Shown here piece by piece: positions 33,965 through 43,151 of a stretch of DNA of 64,000 nucleotides; position 1 is the stretch's first letter; each line of letters begins with the position of its first letter. The notes below the pieces were generated by a model. The model saw only the letters and a list, made by a program, of their open reading frames with translations, was not told where the DNA came from and did no database searches. The DNA comes from Salinigranum halophilum. Lineage in GTDB: Archaea > Halobacteriota > Halobacteria > Halobacteriales > Haloferacaceae. The stretch lies in the NCBI RefSeq assembly GCF_007004735.1, contig NZ_SSNL01000009.1, positions 1 to 64,000 of the forward strand. The letters run 5' to 3'. The position numbers and the translations under genes were made by a program.

Positions 33965-34002
33965 CCCAACCTTCAACCTCTCTGTTTCCCGACTATAGAT
34001 AT

Positions 34003-34120
34003 CTGGGCTAGTTGCGGCGCGCACGGTGCGCCCGAGAGCGTCTCTTGACGCGTCTGCACCCGTCGTGGATGGGTTCGACAAAAGACTATACTAGAGGGGG
34101 AGAGTACCGGACTAGCCCAG
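34003..34120. repeat. Inverted-repeat-bounded ~118-bp block
   Basis: CTGGGCTAGT (34003-34012) and ACTAGCCCAG (34111-34120) are perfect inverse copies flanking 98 bp without a coding frame. A GCGGCGCGCAC/GCGGCGCAC similarity continues next to both. It resembles a small MITE-like unit. Confidence 0.4.
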
Positions 34121-34184
34121 CGGCGCACTGGCGGGCGGTTTTATCACATCCAGGCAGGGAACTATCCGTGCGTTGATGTGTCAG

Positions 34185-34358
34185 TTACTCGTCGTCGATC
34201 GGGTTGGATTTCGAGAGCTCGTCAACAGCGACCTCAACTTCCTCAGGTGTGCGGTCGGTGCCCTTGGCGAGGAAGTCGGTGACGCGCTCGCCGAGGTCAC
34301 CGATCGCCTCGGTGAACTCTTCAACTTCGACGTTAGAAATCGGCTGGACGAGTGTGTC
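34185..34358 (-). pseudogene. C-terminal fragment of an unrecognised acidic protein
   Basis: A 57-residue frame (DTLVQPISNVEVEEFTEAIG ... DELSKSNPIDDE, stop) has good haloarchaeal codon use and acidity but no start; a stop directly precedes it. It looks like the preserved 3' end of a decayed gene. The family is not recognised. Confidence 0.4.
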
Positions 34359-34543
34359 TCAGTGGGTAAGAAGTTCTCACTGGGTTCCTACAATCCTCTT
34401 CGGTGTCTCGGTACGGTCGACGGGGTGGGCAAGTTTGATAGCCCGACTGCGGACCTTTGTCCGCCCCATCGGAGAACATCATGTCGAACTATACTCCCGA
34501 ATCCAATACCTGAACCGCACCTGCACACGACTACGTCCTCGGT

Positions 34544-34759
34544 GTGACCCTGTCCATCATCGCGGATGCTGAGACGACCGAGGGTGAGTACCTGGCGCTC
34601 GACATGATAGTCCCGCCGCTGTTCGAGAACGACCTTCACACGCACGGACAAAGCGAGGTGTTCCACGTCATCGAGAACGAGACGCGACTCCACGTCGACG
34701 GGCGGGAGCAGACGCTCGGCTCAGGCACGTCCGGCTACGCCCCGGGTAGTGATTTATAA
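34544..34759 (+). pseudogene. Cupin-domain fragment
   Basis: Residues after ADAETTEGEYLALD give VPPLFENDLHTHGQSEVFHV and REQTLGSGTSGYAPGS, a cupin-2 core (H-x-H, E, then the G-rich strand) that breaks off where the second histidine motif should come. There is no convincing start either. A real cupin gene has been cut at both ends. Confidence 0.5.
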
Positions 34760-35033
34760 CTATCCCGATGGGTTTCAGACCACATGAAGATTGCTGTCCG
34801 TTCGATTGTTCAGTGGGACAGACAAGCGGCCGTACGCTCGAGTCCCGTCGTCGGAAGGTTCTGCCACCACCGCTGGCTATCTCCTGTGTGGTAACTATCC
34901 GTTTCCGAGTTCTTGTGCCACCGGGCGATACCGAGGCTCATCCCCATCGAGGAGGTGACGACCGCCTCCCCAAGTATCAAATTCGAGTCCTTCAGGGGAA
35001 ACCCTGATATCGGGTACTCGAAATCGAGCGCGT
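34760..35033. other. Intergenic debris upstream of the PAS transducer
   Basis: No intact gene is seen. On the minus strand the stretch LKDSNLILGEAVVTSSMGMS looks gene-like but has no usable start and frameshifted surroundings. Confidence 0.35.
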
Positions 35034-36650
35034 ATGTTGAGTCACCTCCTCGCTGTGACGAAATCGGTTCGGTCCTCCGGCGGAAGCGACAGCGCGCGTC
35101 GAACAGGCGGTCACGGGACGAAGACCGTCCTCGACGCGACACCGGCGTCCATCGTCGAGAGCATGATGGACGGCCTGAGCTACTCGATGTTCATCGTCGA
35201 CAGCGAGGGGACGTTCACCCACGCGAACGCGGAGTGTCGGGAGATGTTCAATCGCGAGGTCGGCGAACTGCAGGGAACGAACCTCTTCGAGTACGGCGAG
35301 GCCGACAACAGCGTCATGCGCCGGGTTCTCGACACCGGCGAACCCGTCCAGAACATGGACGACACCGTCGTCGTCGACGGTGAGGAGATACCCGTCAGTC
35401 GCTCCGTCCTCCCGTTCGTCGACGAACGGGGGACCGTCACCGGCGCCCTCGAGATCAATCGGAACATCTCCCAGCGAGCCACCCTGGAGGCGCAGGAGCG
35501 AGCACTCGAAGCCTACCAGCAGGAGGTCGTCGCCGCGCTGAAGGAGAACCTCGCGAGTCTCAGCGAGGGCGACCTGACCATCCAGCCCACGGTGCCGGAG
35601 CCGGAGTCGGAGTTCCCCGCCGTCGAGGCCGTCCACGAGGAGTTCTCCGAGATGGCGTCGGACCTCGACTTCGCGGTCACCCGACTCAGAGAGATGCTCA
35701 CGACCGTCCAGCGCCACGCCCACTCGCTCACCGAGATCGGGAACGACATCGCCGCGGCGGGTGAGCAGACCCGGAGTTCCATCCGTGAGATCGACGACTC
35801 CAGCGAGCAGGTCGCACAGACGGTCGAGGCACAGGCCCACCGGGCCGACACTGCCGAGGAGGACGCCGCAGAGCTCTCGGCGACCATCGAGGAGATCACG
35901 GCCAGTACCCAGGAACTCACCTCCGTCTCCGAGGAGACCGCGGCGACCGCCGCCGAAGGCGGCGAGGACGCCGAGCGGGCCATCGAGCGGATGGAGGCGA
36001 CGCTCGCCGCATCCCGGCGGAACCTGGAGATGATCGACGAGATCGAAGCGCAGATGACGGCCATCGACGAGATGACCACGATGATCGACCGGCTGGCCGA
36101 ACAGACCAGCCTCCTCGCGCTGAACGCCAACATCGAAGCCGCCCACGCTGGCCGCGACGGAAGCGGGTTCAAGGTCGTCGCCGACGAGGTCCGCGCGCTC
36201 GCCGAGGAGTCGAAAGAGGCGGTCGGCGAGATCGACGAGAGCGTCACGGAACTCGAGACGGGTGTCACACAGACCGCCGAGACCATCGAGACCAGCAACG
36301 AGGAGGTCGAGCGCGGGGCGCGGGCGGTTCAGGCAGTCGTCGACCGGATCGACGAGATCGACGACGCGGTCGCGGAGACGAACAGCGGTCTCTCGGAGAT
36401 CTCGCGGGCGACCGAGAACCAGGTGACTCACGTCGAGAACGTCCATCGAGCCGTCGAGGAGACAGCTCGCGCGAGCCAGGAAGTCAGCGCCCAGGTCGAA
36501 GAGATATCCGCGGGGATCAGCCAGCAGACCGACAGTGTCGCGGAGATCGCGACACGGTCGGCCGAAGTCGACGAGGTCTCACAGGAACTGTCGACGATGC
36601 TCGACTCGTTCCGCCTCCACGACGACGAGACGACCCGCCCCACGCGGTGA
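35034..36650 (+). CDS. Soluble PAS-domain methyl-accepting transducer
   Basis: The protein has 538 residues and no TM helix. A PAS domain (~38-155, SYSMFIVDSEGTFTHANAEC, closing with INRNISQRA) is followed by a HAMP-like linker and an MCP signalling domain. The tip block EQTSLLALNANIEAAHAGRD is a variant of the usual EQTNMLALN. It senses a cytoplasmic cue and feeds the Che system. It lies outside the main sensory island of 8-21 kb, behind decayed DNA. Confidence 0.9.
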   Translation: MLSHLLAVTKSVRSSGGSDSARRTGGHGTKTVLDATPASIVESMMDGLSYSMFIVDSEGTFTHANAECREMFNREVGELQGTNLFEYGEADNSVMRRVLDTGEPVQNMDDTVVVDGEEIPVSRSVLPFVDERGTVTGALEINRNISQRATLEAQERALEAYQQEVVAALKENLASLSEGDLTIQPTVPEPESEFPAVEAVHEEFSEMASDLDFAVTRLREMLTTVQRHAHSLTEIGNDIAAAGEQTRSSIREIDDSSEQVAQTVEAQAHRADTAEEDAAELSATIEEITASTQELTSVSEETAATAAEGGEDAERAIERMEATLAASRRNLEMIDEIEAQMTAIDEMTTMIDRLAEQTSLLALNANIEAAHAGRDGSGFKVVADEVRALAEESKEAVGEIDESVTELETGVTQTAETIETSNEEVERGARAVQAVVDRIDEIDDAVAETNSGLSEISRATENQVTHVENVHRAVEETARASQEVSAQVEEISAGISQQTDSVAEIATRSAEVDEVSQELSTMLDSFRLHDDETTRPTR

Positions 36651-36776
36651 GCCGAGAGGCTTTTCCGCCGAATCGTCCGTCTCCTGGCGATATTTGCGGC
36701 GTAATCGCACAGTCGTCTTCGGAACGGGTGGTGTGAAGAGGCGTTAAGTACGCTGTGCGGCGGACATACAGATAGA

Positions 36777-36953
36777 ATGCTCGGGTCCGCCGATCGAACC
36801 AAGACGCTGGCATCGCGCGACTGGTACGTCCAGCGTGTCGAGTGCGAACTGTGTCAAGAGGTCCAGCTGTGTACCGAGCGCTGTCAGATGCTCACCTGCC
36901 GGGAGTGTCAGGCGTCGCTCCTGCCGACACCGGGGCTCCTCACCGGGCGGTAG
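36777..36953 (+). CDS. 58-residue cysteine-rich putative zinc protein
   Basis: The protein contains CELCQEVQLC, CQMLTCRECQ, that is C-x2-C, C-x3-C and C-x2-C pairs in 30 residues, which fits one or two zinc sites. The start ATG at 36777 is preceded by GGACATACAGATAGA. Basic and polar N terminus, no TM helix. The function is unknown. The next gene starts 83 bp downstream. Confidence 0.55.
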   Translation: MLGSADRTKTLASRDWYVQRVECELCQEVQLCTERCQMLTCRECQASLLPTPGLLTGR

Positions 36954-37036
36954 CCGTCACGGCGACGGCGCGCGATGGCGGTCGAGCGTCCCGCATCGAC
37001 CACGGGGTATTTGTTCGCCACTCCCAACTCCTGACC

Positions 37037-39040
37037 GTGGACTGTGTATTCGTCGGAGCGGGTGCCGTCGCCGAGAAGTACGCGGCCGGGCTCACGGACA
37101 CGTCGCTCCGGCTGACGGCTGTCTGCGACCGCGACGCGGACCGGGCTCACTCCATTGCGGCCGACACCGGCGCGACGCCGTACACCGACCTCACGGCGCT
37201 GCTCGCGAGCGAACCCGCCTCGCTGGTGGTGAACCTCACGAGTCACGCGGCGCACGCGCCGGTCACCGACGAGTGTCTCGCTGCCGGACGGCACGTGTTC
37301 TCCGAGAAGCCGCTGGCGCTCGACCCCAACAGAGCCGACCGCCTGGTCGAGTCGGCGCGAGAACGGGGGCTCGCGCTCGGCTGTGCACCCATCAACCATC
37401 GGGGTGACGCCCAGCGGCACGCCCGTTCGTTTCTCGCCGACGGCCGCCTCGGCGAGGTCAGACTCGCGTACGCGACGGCGCACGTCGGCCGGGTGACGTC
37501 GTGGCACAGCCGGCCCGAATCGTTCCTCGCCGTCGGTCCGCTGTACGACGGTGCCGTCTACCCCCTCTCGCTGCTCGTCTCCTGGTTCGGTCCGGTCGAG
37601 CGGGTGCGTCGCGCCGACGCGCTCGACGCGTGGCCGGGTGACCGAACGGGGGGAGACGACGCCCGCCCACCCCACGTCGAGGCGACGCTCGCGTTCGCCG
37701 CCGGCGTCCAGGTCTCTCTCCGGGCGAGCTTCTACGTCGACCACCGCAGCCGGGAGTTCTACGGGCTCGAACTCCACGGCGACGACGGCACGCTCTACCT
37801 CCGAGATGCGGGCGCGCAGGCGGCCGAAACCGAGTCGGTGACGGTCCGCGGCGGCGAGCGCGAGCCGACGGCGGCACCACACCCGTTCCCGCGGCGGGAA
37901 CGGCCGTACCTCGCCGGCCCCGAACGGCTGGCACGAGCCGTCGAGCACGGCCACCGCCCCGAGGCGAGCGCCCGACGCTCTGCCCACGTCGTCCGGGTGT
38001 GTGCGGCCATCGAAGCCGCCGCCGCGTCCGGCGGGTCGGTCCCAGTCGACGGCCCTACATGCCCGACGCCGACGCTCACCCCACCACCGGTTCGCCCCTC
38101 GTCCCCGTCTCCCCGGCAGGGGCGGAGTGAGGGTCAAGCTCAGCGTCAGGGCCGGAAAGCCATCCGGCTCCCACCGGTCGGCTTCGGCTGCTCGCGCTAC
38201 CGCGACGGCGACTACGTCGACCGCATCGACTCGGTCGCGACGGCACTCGACGCCGGCTACCGGCTGTTCGACTCGGCCGAACTGTACGGCAACGAGTCAC
38301 GTATCGGCGACCTGCTCGCCGCGCCCGGTTCGCCCGACCGGGAGTCGCTGTTCGTCCTCGGGAAACCCTGGAACACCAACCACGGCCCCGGCCACCTCCG
38401 CGAGGCGTGCGAAGGCTCGCTCGCCGAACTCGGCATCGACGCGTTCGACTGTTACGCGCTGCACTGGCCCGACGCCTGGACGTATCAGGGCCCGCTCCGC
38501 GAACTCACGTCGCTCCCAGTCGACGAACAGGAGCGACTGACGTTCCCGACCGACGAGAACGGCGAGCCCGCCCGCGCCGACCACGGCCTGCTCGACACCT
38601 GGCGGCGGCTCGAACGCCTGCAGGAAGCGGGGCTGACCCGGACGCTCGGCCTCTGTAACGTGACCGTCCCACAGGTGGCACGGGTGGTCGACGAGGCGAC
38701 GGAGCCGCCCGCGCTCGTCCAGGTGGAGCGCCACCCGTACCGCCCACGGGAAGAGCTCGTCGCGTGGTGTCACGCGCGGGGGATTCGCGTGCTCGCGCAC
38801 TCGCCGCTGTCGGCTCCGGGACTGCTCGCCGACCCGGTCGTCGAGTCGGTCGCCGACGACGTCGGGACGTCGCCCGCGGCGGTCGTCCTCGCGTGGAACG
38901 TCCAGCGTGGGGTGGTGCCCATCCCCTCGAGCGTCGATCCGGACCACGTCGTCGCGAACCTCGCGGCCGCACGGCTCCGCCTCTCCGAGACACAGCTGGC
39001 GCGGCTAGACGGCCTCGCCGACCCGTCGTTCGAGCGATGA
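37037..39040 (+). CDS. Gfo/Idh/MocA oxidoreductase fused to an aldo/keto reductase
   Basis: The protein has 667 residues. Residues 1-~350 are a Gfo/Idh/MocA dehydrogenase: Rossmann start VFVGAGAVAEKYAAGL and the SEKPLAL motif. A Pro/Gln-rich linker (~355-390) leads to an aldo/keto reductase (~390-667) with the catalytic residues in FDSAELYGNES (Asp, Tyr), VLGKPWN (Lys) and YALHWPD (His), and the NADPH-binding region near PIPSSVDPDHV. Two NAD(P)-dependent carbonyl enzymes in one chain suggest consecutive steps on a sugar-like substrate. The GTG at 37037 gives the family N terminus. The stop overlaps the next start (ATGA). Confidence 0.85.
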   Translation: MDCVFVGAGAVAEKYAAGLTDTSLRLTAVCDRDADRAHSIAADTGATPYTDLTALLASEPASLVVNLTSHAAHAPVTDECLAAGRHVFSEKPLALDPNRADRLVESARERGLALGCAPINHRGDAQRHARSFLADGRLGEVRLAYATAHVGRVTSWHSRPESFLAVGPLYDGAVYPLSLLVSWFGPVERVRRADALDAWPGDRTGGDDARPPHVEATLAFAAGVQVSLRASFYVDHRSREFYGLELHGDDGTLYLRDAGAQAAETESVTVRGGEREPTAAPHPFPRRERPYLAGPERLARAVEHGHRPEASARRSAHVVRVCAAIEAAAASGGSVPVDGPTCPTPTLTPPPVRPSSPSPRQGRSEGQAQRQGRKAIRLPPVGFGCSRYRDGDYVDRIDSVATALDAGYRLFDSAELYGNESRIGDLLAAPGSPDRESLFVLGKPWNTNHGPGHLREACEGSLAELGIDAFDCYALHWPDAWTYQGPLRELTSLPVDEQERLTFPTDENGEPARADHGLLDTWRRLERLQEAGLTRTLGLCNVTVPQVARVVDEATEPPALVQVERHPYRPREELVAWCHARGIRVLAHSPLSAPGLLADPVVESVADDVGTSPAAVVLAWNVQRGVVPIPSSVDPDHVVANLAAARLRLSETQLARLDGLADPSFER

Positions 39041-39861
39041 GCACGGTGACACGCTCGGGCGACAGCGTTCCCCCGGCGCTCCGACGGCGCTGGTGGCTGG
39101 CCGTCGCGTTCGCCACCACCGGGACACTCGCGACCGCAGCGGCCCTCGTGCGTGCGTTCGACGCCACGGCGGCGGGTCGGTGGCTCCTCGCCGCCGTACC
39201 GGTCGCGGGCTACCAGCTGTGGTTCCTCCGTCGGTTCCTCGGGGCGAACCGTCCGGGAGTCTCCGCACCACCCACAGACCCAGCGCGTGCGTCTCGGGAC
39301 GTCTCACCGACGCTCGGGCTAGCCAACGCCGTCACGGTCTCGCGGGGGTGGCTGTACGCCGCTGCGGCCGGCTTCCTCCTCGTCGTTCCGCCGCCGCAGA
39401 GCCTCTGGCGGTGGGGGCCGCTCGTCCTCTATGGGGCCGGCGCTGCGCTCGACGCCGTCGACGGCTACCTCGCGCGGACGGTGGGCCAAGAGACCGAACT
39501 CGGCGCGAAACTGGACATGGCGTTCGACACGCTTGGCTTCCTCGTCGCGCCGCTCGTCGGTGTCGTCTGGGGCCGCCTCCCGGTGTGGTACCTCTCTCTC
39601 TCGCTCGCACGCTACCTGTTCAAACTCGGGCGGGGGTGGCGGCGTCGACGGGATAAGCCGGTGTACGACCTCCCCGAGAGTCGGGTTCGACGGCCGCTCG
39701 CCGGGGTACAGATGGCGTTCATCACGGTCGCGCTCTGCCCGCTCGTTCCCGTCAGTGTGGTGTGGCCCGTCGCGGCCGTCGTCGTCACGCCCTCGCTGCT
39801 CGTCTTCGCCCGCGACTACCTCGTCGTGGCCGGCCATCTCGAAGCGCGCGCCAGCGGCTGA
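39037..39861 (+). CDS. CDP-alcohol phosphatidyltransferase family membrane enzyme
   Basis: The protein has 274 residues. The active-site motif D-x2-DG-x2-AR-x8-G-x3-D-x3-D is complete in DAVDGYLARTVGQETELGAK followed by LDMAFD. Several TM helices surround it, with two in the ~60-residue N-terminal extension. It joins a CDP-activated lipid and a polar alcohol in the membrane. The four-base overlap with the oxidoreductase fusion suggests that the fusion makes or modifies the alcohol head group, which is an inference. Confidence 0.85.
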   Translation: MSTVTRSGDSVPPALRRRWWLAVAFATTGTLATAAALVRAFDATAAGRWLLAAVPVAGYQLWFLRRFLGANRPGVSAPPTDPARASRDVSPTLGLANAVTVSRGWLYAAAAGFLLVVPPPQSLWRWGPLVLYGAGAALDAVDGYLARTVGQETELGAKLDMAFDTLGFLVAPLVGVVWGRLPVWYLSLSLARYLFKLGRGWRRRRDKPVYDLPESRVRRPLAGVQMAFITVALCPLVPVSVVWPVAAVVVTPSLLVFARDYLVVAGHLEARASG

Positions 39862-40016
39862 GGCTGTCGACGTCCCGGTGTGTCACCCCGAGCGGGTGTC
39901 CTCGAACTCGAGCGTCTCGGCGACGGGTTCGGCAAGGGTCGGCCGCGGTGCGCCCTCGTGGTGCGGCGGCAACCGCTAACGAACAGTATACAGTGTCGCT
40001 GTGGGACGGCTACTGT

Positions 40017-40850
40017 ATGGGCCGCACGTCGATTCCAGAGCTCAACGAGAAGTACGAACGCGGGACGCCGCTCACGATGCTGACCGCGTACGATGCGCCG
40101 ATCGCCCGCCAGGTCGACAGCGGCGGCGTCGATATGATCCTCGTCGGCGACAGTGCCGGCGACAACCACCTGGGCTACGACGGCACGCTCCCGGTGACGC
40201 TCGCGGAGGCGTTGTCGAATACGGCGGCGGTCGACCGGGCAGTGGAGGAGGCGATGGTGATCGGCGACATGCCGTTTCTGTCGTACGGAACCTCGCTCGA
40301 GCAGTCAGTCGAGAACGCCGGTCGGTTCATGAAGGAAGCCGGCGCGGACGCCGTGAAACTGGAGACCGCACCGTACGGCGAGACGACCATCGAGATCGTC
40401 TCTCGGCTCACCGAACTGGGGGTGCCTGTCGTGGGGCACATCGGGCTGACTCCACAACGGATGAAACAGATCGGGGGTGGGTACGTCCAGGGACGGGGTG
40501 ACGGCAGCTCAGCCACGGTGGAGGCGCTGGTAGAGACCGCGGAATCGCTGGAAGCCGCTGGTGCCTTCTCCATCATCCTCGAGGCGGTCACAGAAGAGAC
40601 TGGACGGCGGGTCACCGACGCAGTAGACGTGCCGACGATCGGAATCGGGGCAGGACGGTACGTCGACGGACAGGTGCTCGTCGTCACTGACGTCTTGGGG
40701 CTGAGCGAGGAGTCGTACCGCCTCTCGAAGCAGTACGCCGACCTGAACTCGGTCGTGCACGCGTCGGTGCAGTCGTACGTCGACGAGGTTCGAAGCGGGG
40801 CGTTTCCGGCTGCCGAACACGTCTTCGACCCGGTCGAAGAACAGGAGTGA
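40017..40850 (+). CDS. panB: 3-methyl-2-oxobutanoate hydroxymethyltransferase
   Basis: The protein has 277 residues with the PanB TIM-barrel motifs: MLTAYDAPIARQVD, metal-site ILVGDSAGDNHLGYDGTLPV, AVKLE, VVGHIGLTPQ, IILEAVTEE and PTIGIGAG. It adds a hydroxymethyl group from methylene-tetrahydropterin to 2-oxoisovalerate, the first step towards pantoate and coenzyme A. The ATG at 40017 (MGRTSIPELNEKYERG) is the family-typical start. A possible TATA-like GTATACAG lies ~30 nt upstream. Confidence 0.94.
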   Translation: MGRTSIPELNEKYERGTPLTMLTAYDAPIARQVDSGGVDMILVGDSAGDNHLGYDGTLPVTLAEALSNTAAVDRAVEEAMVIGDMPFLSYGTSLEQSVENAGRFMKEAGADAVKLETAPYGETTIEIVSRLTELGVPVVGHIGLTPQRMKQIGGGYVQGRGDGSSATVEALVETAESLEAAGAFSIILEAVTEETGRRVTDAVDVPTIGIGAGRYVDGQVLVVTDVLGLSEESYRLSKQYADLNSVVHASVQSYVDEVRSGAFPAAEHVFDPVEEQE

Positions 40851-40966
40851 ACAACGCCCAGAGCAGTGGATGCAGCAGACAACCGATCTTCACACAGATA
40901 CTCAGCGTGAGCCGCCTCCCGCTCCGAACCGTAGTGGTTACGCGTCGGGCGAGGCGCAGTGGCGGA

Positions 40967-42409
40967 TTAGTTCACGCTTTTCGACAGCTCAGCACCTGCC
41001 TTGAACTTCACGTCGTTCGACGCACGACCCGCGTTCACTAAGTGCAACACTGGTGCATCCAACGCGAGATGCGTCAGCACGACAGCCTCGTCTCCACCCG
41101 AACCCGCACTCCGCCCCGGTTTCTTCCGCACCCAATGGTCATGGGTCGCTCTCCCACCCTCCGCAGAGAGCACTCCTGCCTTTACCAACGCCGCAACAGA
41201 CCCCGAGTCGAGACGGGCCCCTCGTCGCGCACGCTCACCCGAGAGCGACCGTTCCACAGTGTCTCCAAGCTCGTCTCCATCCGCATCTCCATCAAACGCG
41301 CCGAGGTCGACACCGACCACGTGCGCCGCATCCGCCATCGTCAACACGGTCACGGCGTCCTCGTACAACGCCGCGTCGTCGATGACCCACCCACCCGAAT
41401 AGACGAGCTGCCCGTCACTCTCGGCCCGCCCCACGTACAACAACGCCGGGAACGCGTGCGGACACCCCGGCGGCTGGGCCATCACCTGTGACACGAGCGT
41501 ATCGAAGATGAACGGACTCGACTTCCCGCCACCGCCCGACGCGGCACTCCACCCCATGTCTGCGATTCCGGCCTGGTAGATCGCTTCGGTCGATGACTCG
41601 GGACCGTCCGAACCACCCTCGATGGACCCCCGTATCGTCGCCGGTCCCCCATCGGCTTCCGGCGGCGAATTGACGATTACCAGCGTCCCGTCGCTCGTCC
41701 GAATCGCCTCGAGGCTGCCGCCCGTCGCAGTCGGACCCGAAACGGCGGCCACGAAATGTTCGGTCGTCTCACACACCTCTCTGGGACTGCCAGACTCCTC
41801 TCGGTCATCACAGTCGCTCAACCCATCGCCGTCTGAGTCGGCGTCCCCCCACGAGTAGACCCGTCCACTGGTATCGGGGCGTCCCGTCATGTAGTCGATG
41901 AGTCGCTTCGGCGTCACCGCGTCCGCGATACTCCCGTTCCCACCCGGTACCTCCGCATCGGGCAGACACACCGTGAACCGCTCGGCTACGATGGGGTCGT
42001 CGTCCAGATACGCAAGGATTGGTTTCAGTTCGTCGTCGGTAACGGCGCTATCGGGGGATGCGATAGTGCTTCGATTGCTCCGGGTGTTGTTGTAGTTCGC
42101 CGCCACCACTGCGGATGACGTAACCCAACCCTCCAGTCCGACTTCGCCGGAGACACCGCGCGACCCAGCAGAGAGCGTCGGCGTCAGTCGACGCGTGTGT
42201 GGTTTACCCAACGCGAACTGCTCGGTTCGCTCCCCCGCGAACGCCGCCGCAGGTGATGCTCCCGTATTCGTCACTGCCGACGCCACTCGCCCCAGACACC
42301 CACTGAGTCCACTCCCGACAACCATACCGCTCACCGCGAGTAGCTTTCGTCGGCTAATGGTAGCACGTGACGCACGACGTGTGTGACCGGTCCGTCTTCG
42401 TGCAGTCAT
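40967..42409 (-). CDS. Tat-exported lipoprotein, function unknown
   Basis: The protein has 480 residues. A twin-arginine signal (ISRRKLLAVSGMVVGSGL) runs into a lipobox LSGC, so the mature protein should be lipid-anchored outside the cell. It has an EF-hand/dockerin-like calcium loop DADSDGDGLSDCDD (~190-203) and a second acidic loop FDGDADGDELGD. Acidic and Gly/Ser-rich throughout. No enzyme motif is recognised. The start was chosen because it places RR-K directly before the hydrophobic segment; an upstream AT-rich run (42430-42480) provides a promoter. Confidence 0.8.
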   Translation of the reverse strand: MTARRRTGHTRRASRATISRRKLLAVSGMVVGSGLSGCLGRVASAVTNTGASPAAAFAGERTEQFALGKPHTRRLTPTLSAGSRGVSGEVGLEGWVTSSAVVAANYNNTRSNRSTIASPDSAVTDDELKPILAYLDDDPIVAERFTVCLPDAEVPGGNGSIADAVTPKRLIDYMTGRPDTSGRVYSWGDADSDGDGLSDCDDREESGSPREVCETTEHFVAAVSGPTATGGSLEAIRTSDGTLVIVNSPPEADGGPATIRGSIEGGSDGPESSTEAIYQAGIADMGWSAASGGGGKSSPFIFDTLVSQVMAQPPGCPHAFPALLYVGRAESDGQLVYSGGWVIDDAALYEDAVTVLTMADAAHVVGVDLGAFDGDADGDELGDTVERSLSGERARRGARLDSGSVAALVKAGVLSAEGGRATHDHWVRKKPGRSAGSGGDEAVVLTHLALDAPVLHLVNAGRASNDVKFKAGAELSKSVN

Positions 42410-43013
42410 AATCGGCCTGTCGAAGCAGCGTATTATAATAAGTGTTTATTATTCACGAAACAAAAAATGTAAGAATTTTATATATACGTGTGCGGTACGC
42501 AACACGACCACAGAAACCGTCCTGGAGACTACCAGACCCCGCGTGTGACAGACAGAGGGTGGCTTCAGCGGTCTCGGACCCGCCCCTCGTCGTCTGAGTC
42601 GAGCGGTGACGGTCCCCCTCAAAACTCCTTCCGACGACTAGCCGAGTCGTGTGGAACGGAGTCGGTGAGACGCTCGACGAACGTGACGACTGTGGCATAT
42701 CCCTCGCTCGCGTGCTCTCGAGTAATCCCGGCAACGCCTGCGCTCACCCGACGGGCGGGTGTCCTGACGGTGACGGACTCGTCCGCGAAGAGTTGCCCAT
42801 AAGAGAGAGTGGGCGCAAACCACGACAGTCTTCCAGGGGGGCGCAGAGAGCTGTACCCATCCGATTGGCTCCGTAGGAACTCCCCTCGTAAGGGAAGCGG
42901 CCGTCAAGATATAACATTATCGACATTATTATCACAGCTGAGTTTCAGATGACTCACTCACTGCAGGGAGTCACGACCGACGGACGACTGCTGACACGGC
43001 ACGAAGGGACGGC
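42410..43013. other. Long intergenic region, no convincing gene
   Basis: The first ~80 bp are very AT-rich (promoter of the lipoprotein gene on the minus strand). The remaining ~500 bp have only short frames without family resemblance. A second AT-rich tract is at 42905-42940. Confidence 0.45.
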
Positions 43014-43053
43014 GCGAGACACCCCCGTGGTGAGGGGTTTTGGAGGTGTCTCG
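43014..43053. repeat. Palindrome with GAGACACC arms
   Basis: CGAGACACC and GGTGTCTCG flank an interior CCCCGTGGTGAGGGGTTTTG that can itself pair (CCCC/GGGG). The arms and the GGGGTTT block recur in the palindrome at 29275-29312. Confidence 0.45.
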
Positions 43054-43151
43054 AACGAGAGTCGCCCTCGTTCAGGCATAAGTGGAGTGGCAAACTGGTT
43101 AGTGCTACAGAGGGGGTGCGCCACCGCCACACACCGAACAGCCGACACCGG

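Noticed and set aside
42649-42876. 75-codon plus-strand frame in the long spacer before the UspA gene
   Set aside because: It starts within GC-rich sequence, has mixed composition unlike the acidic neighbours and no recognisable domain.
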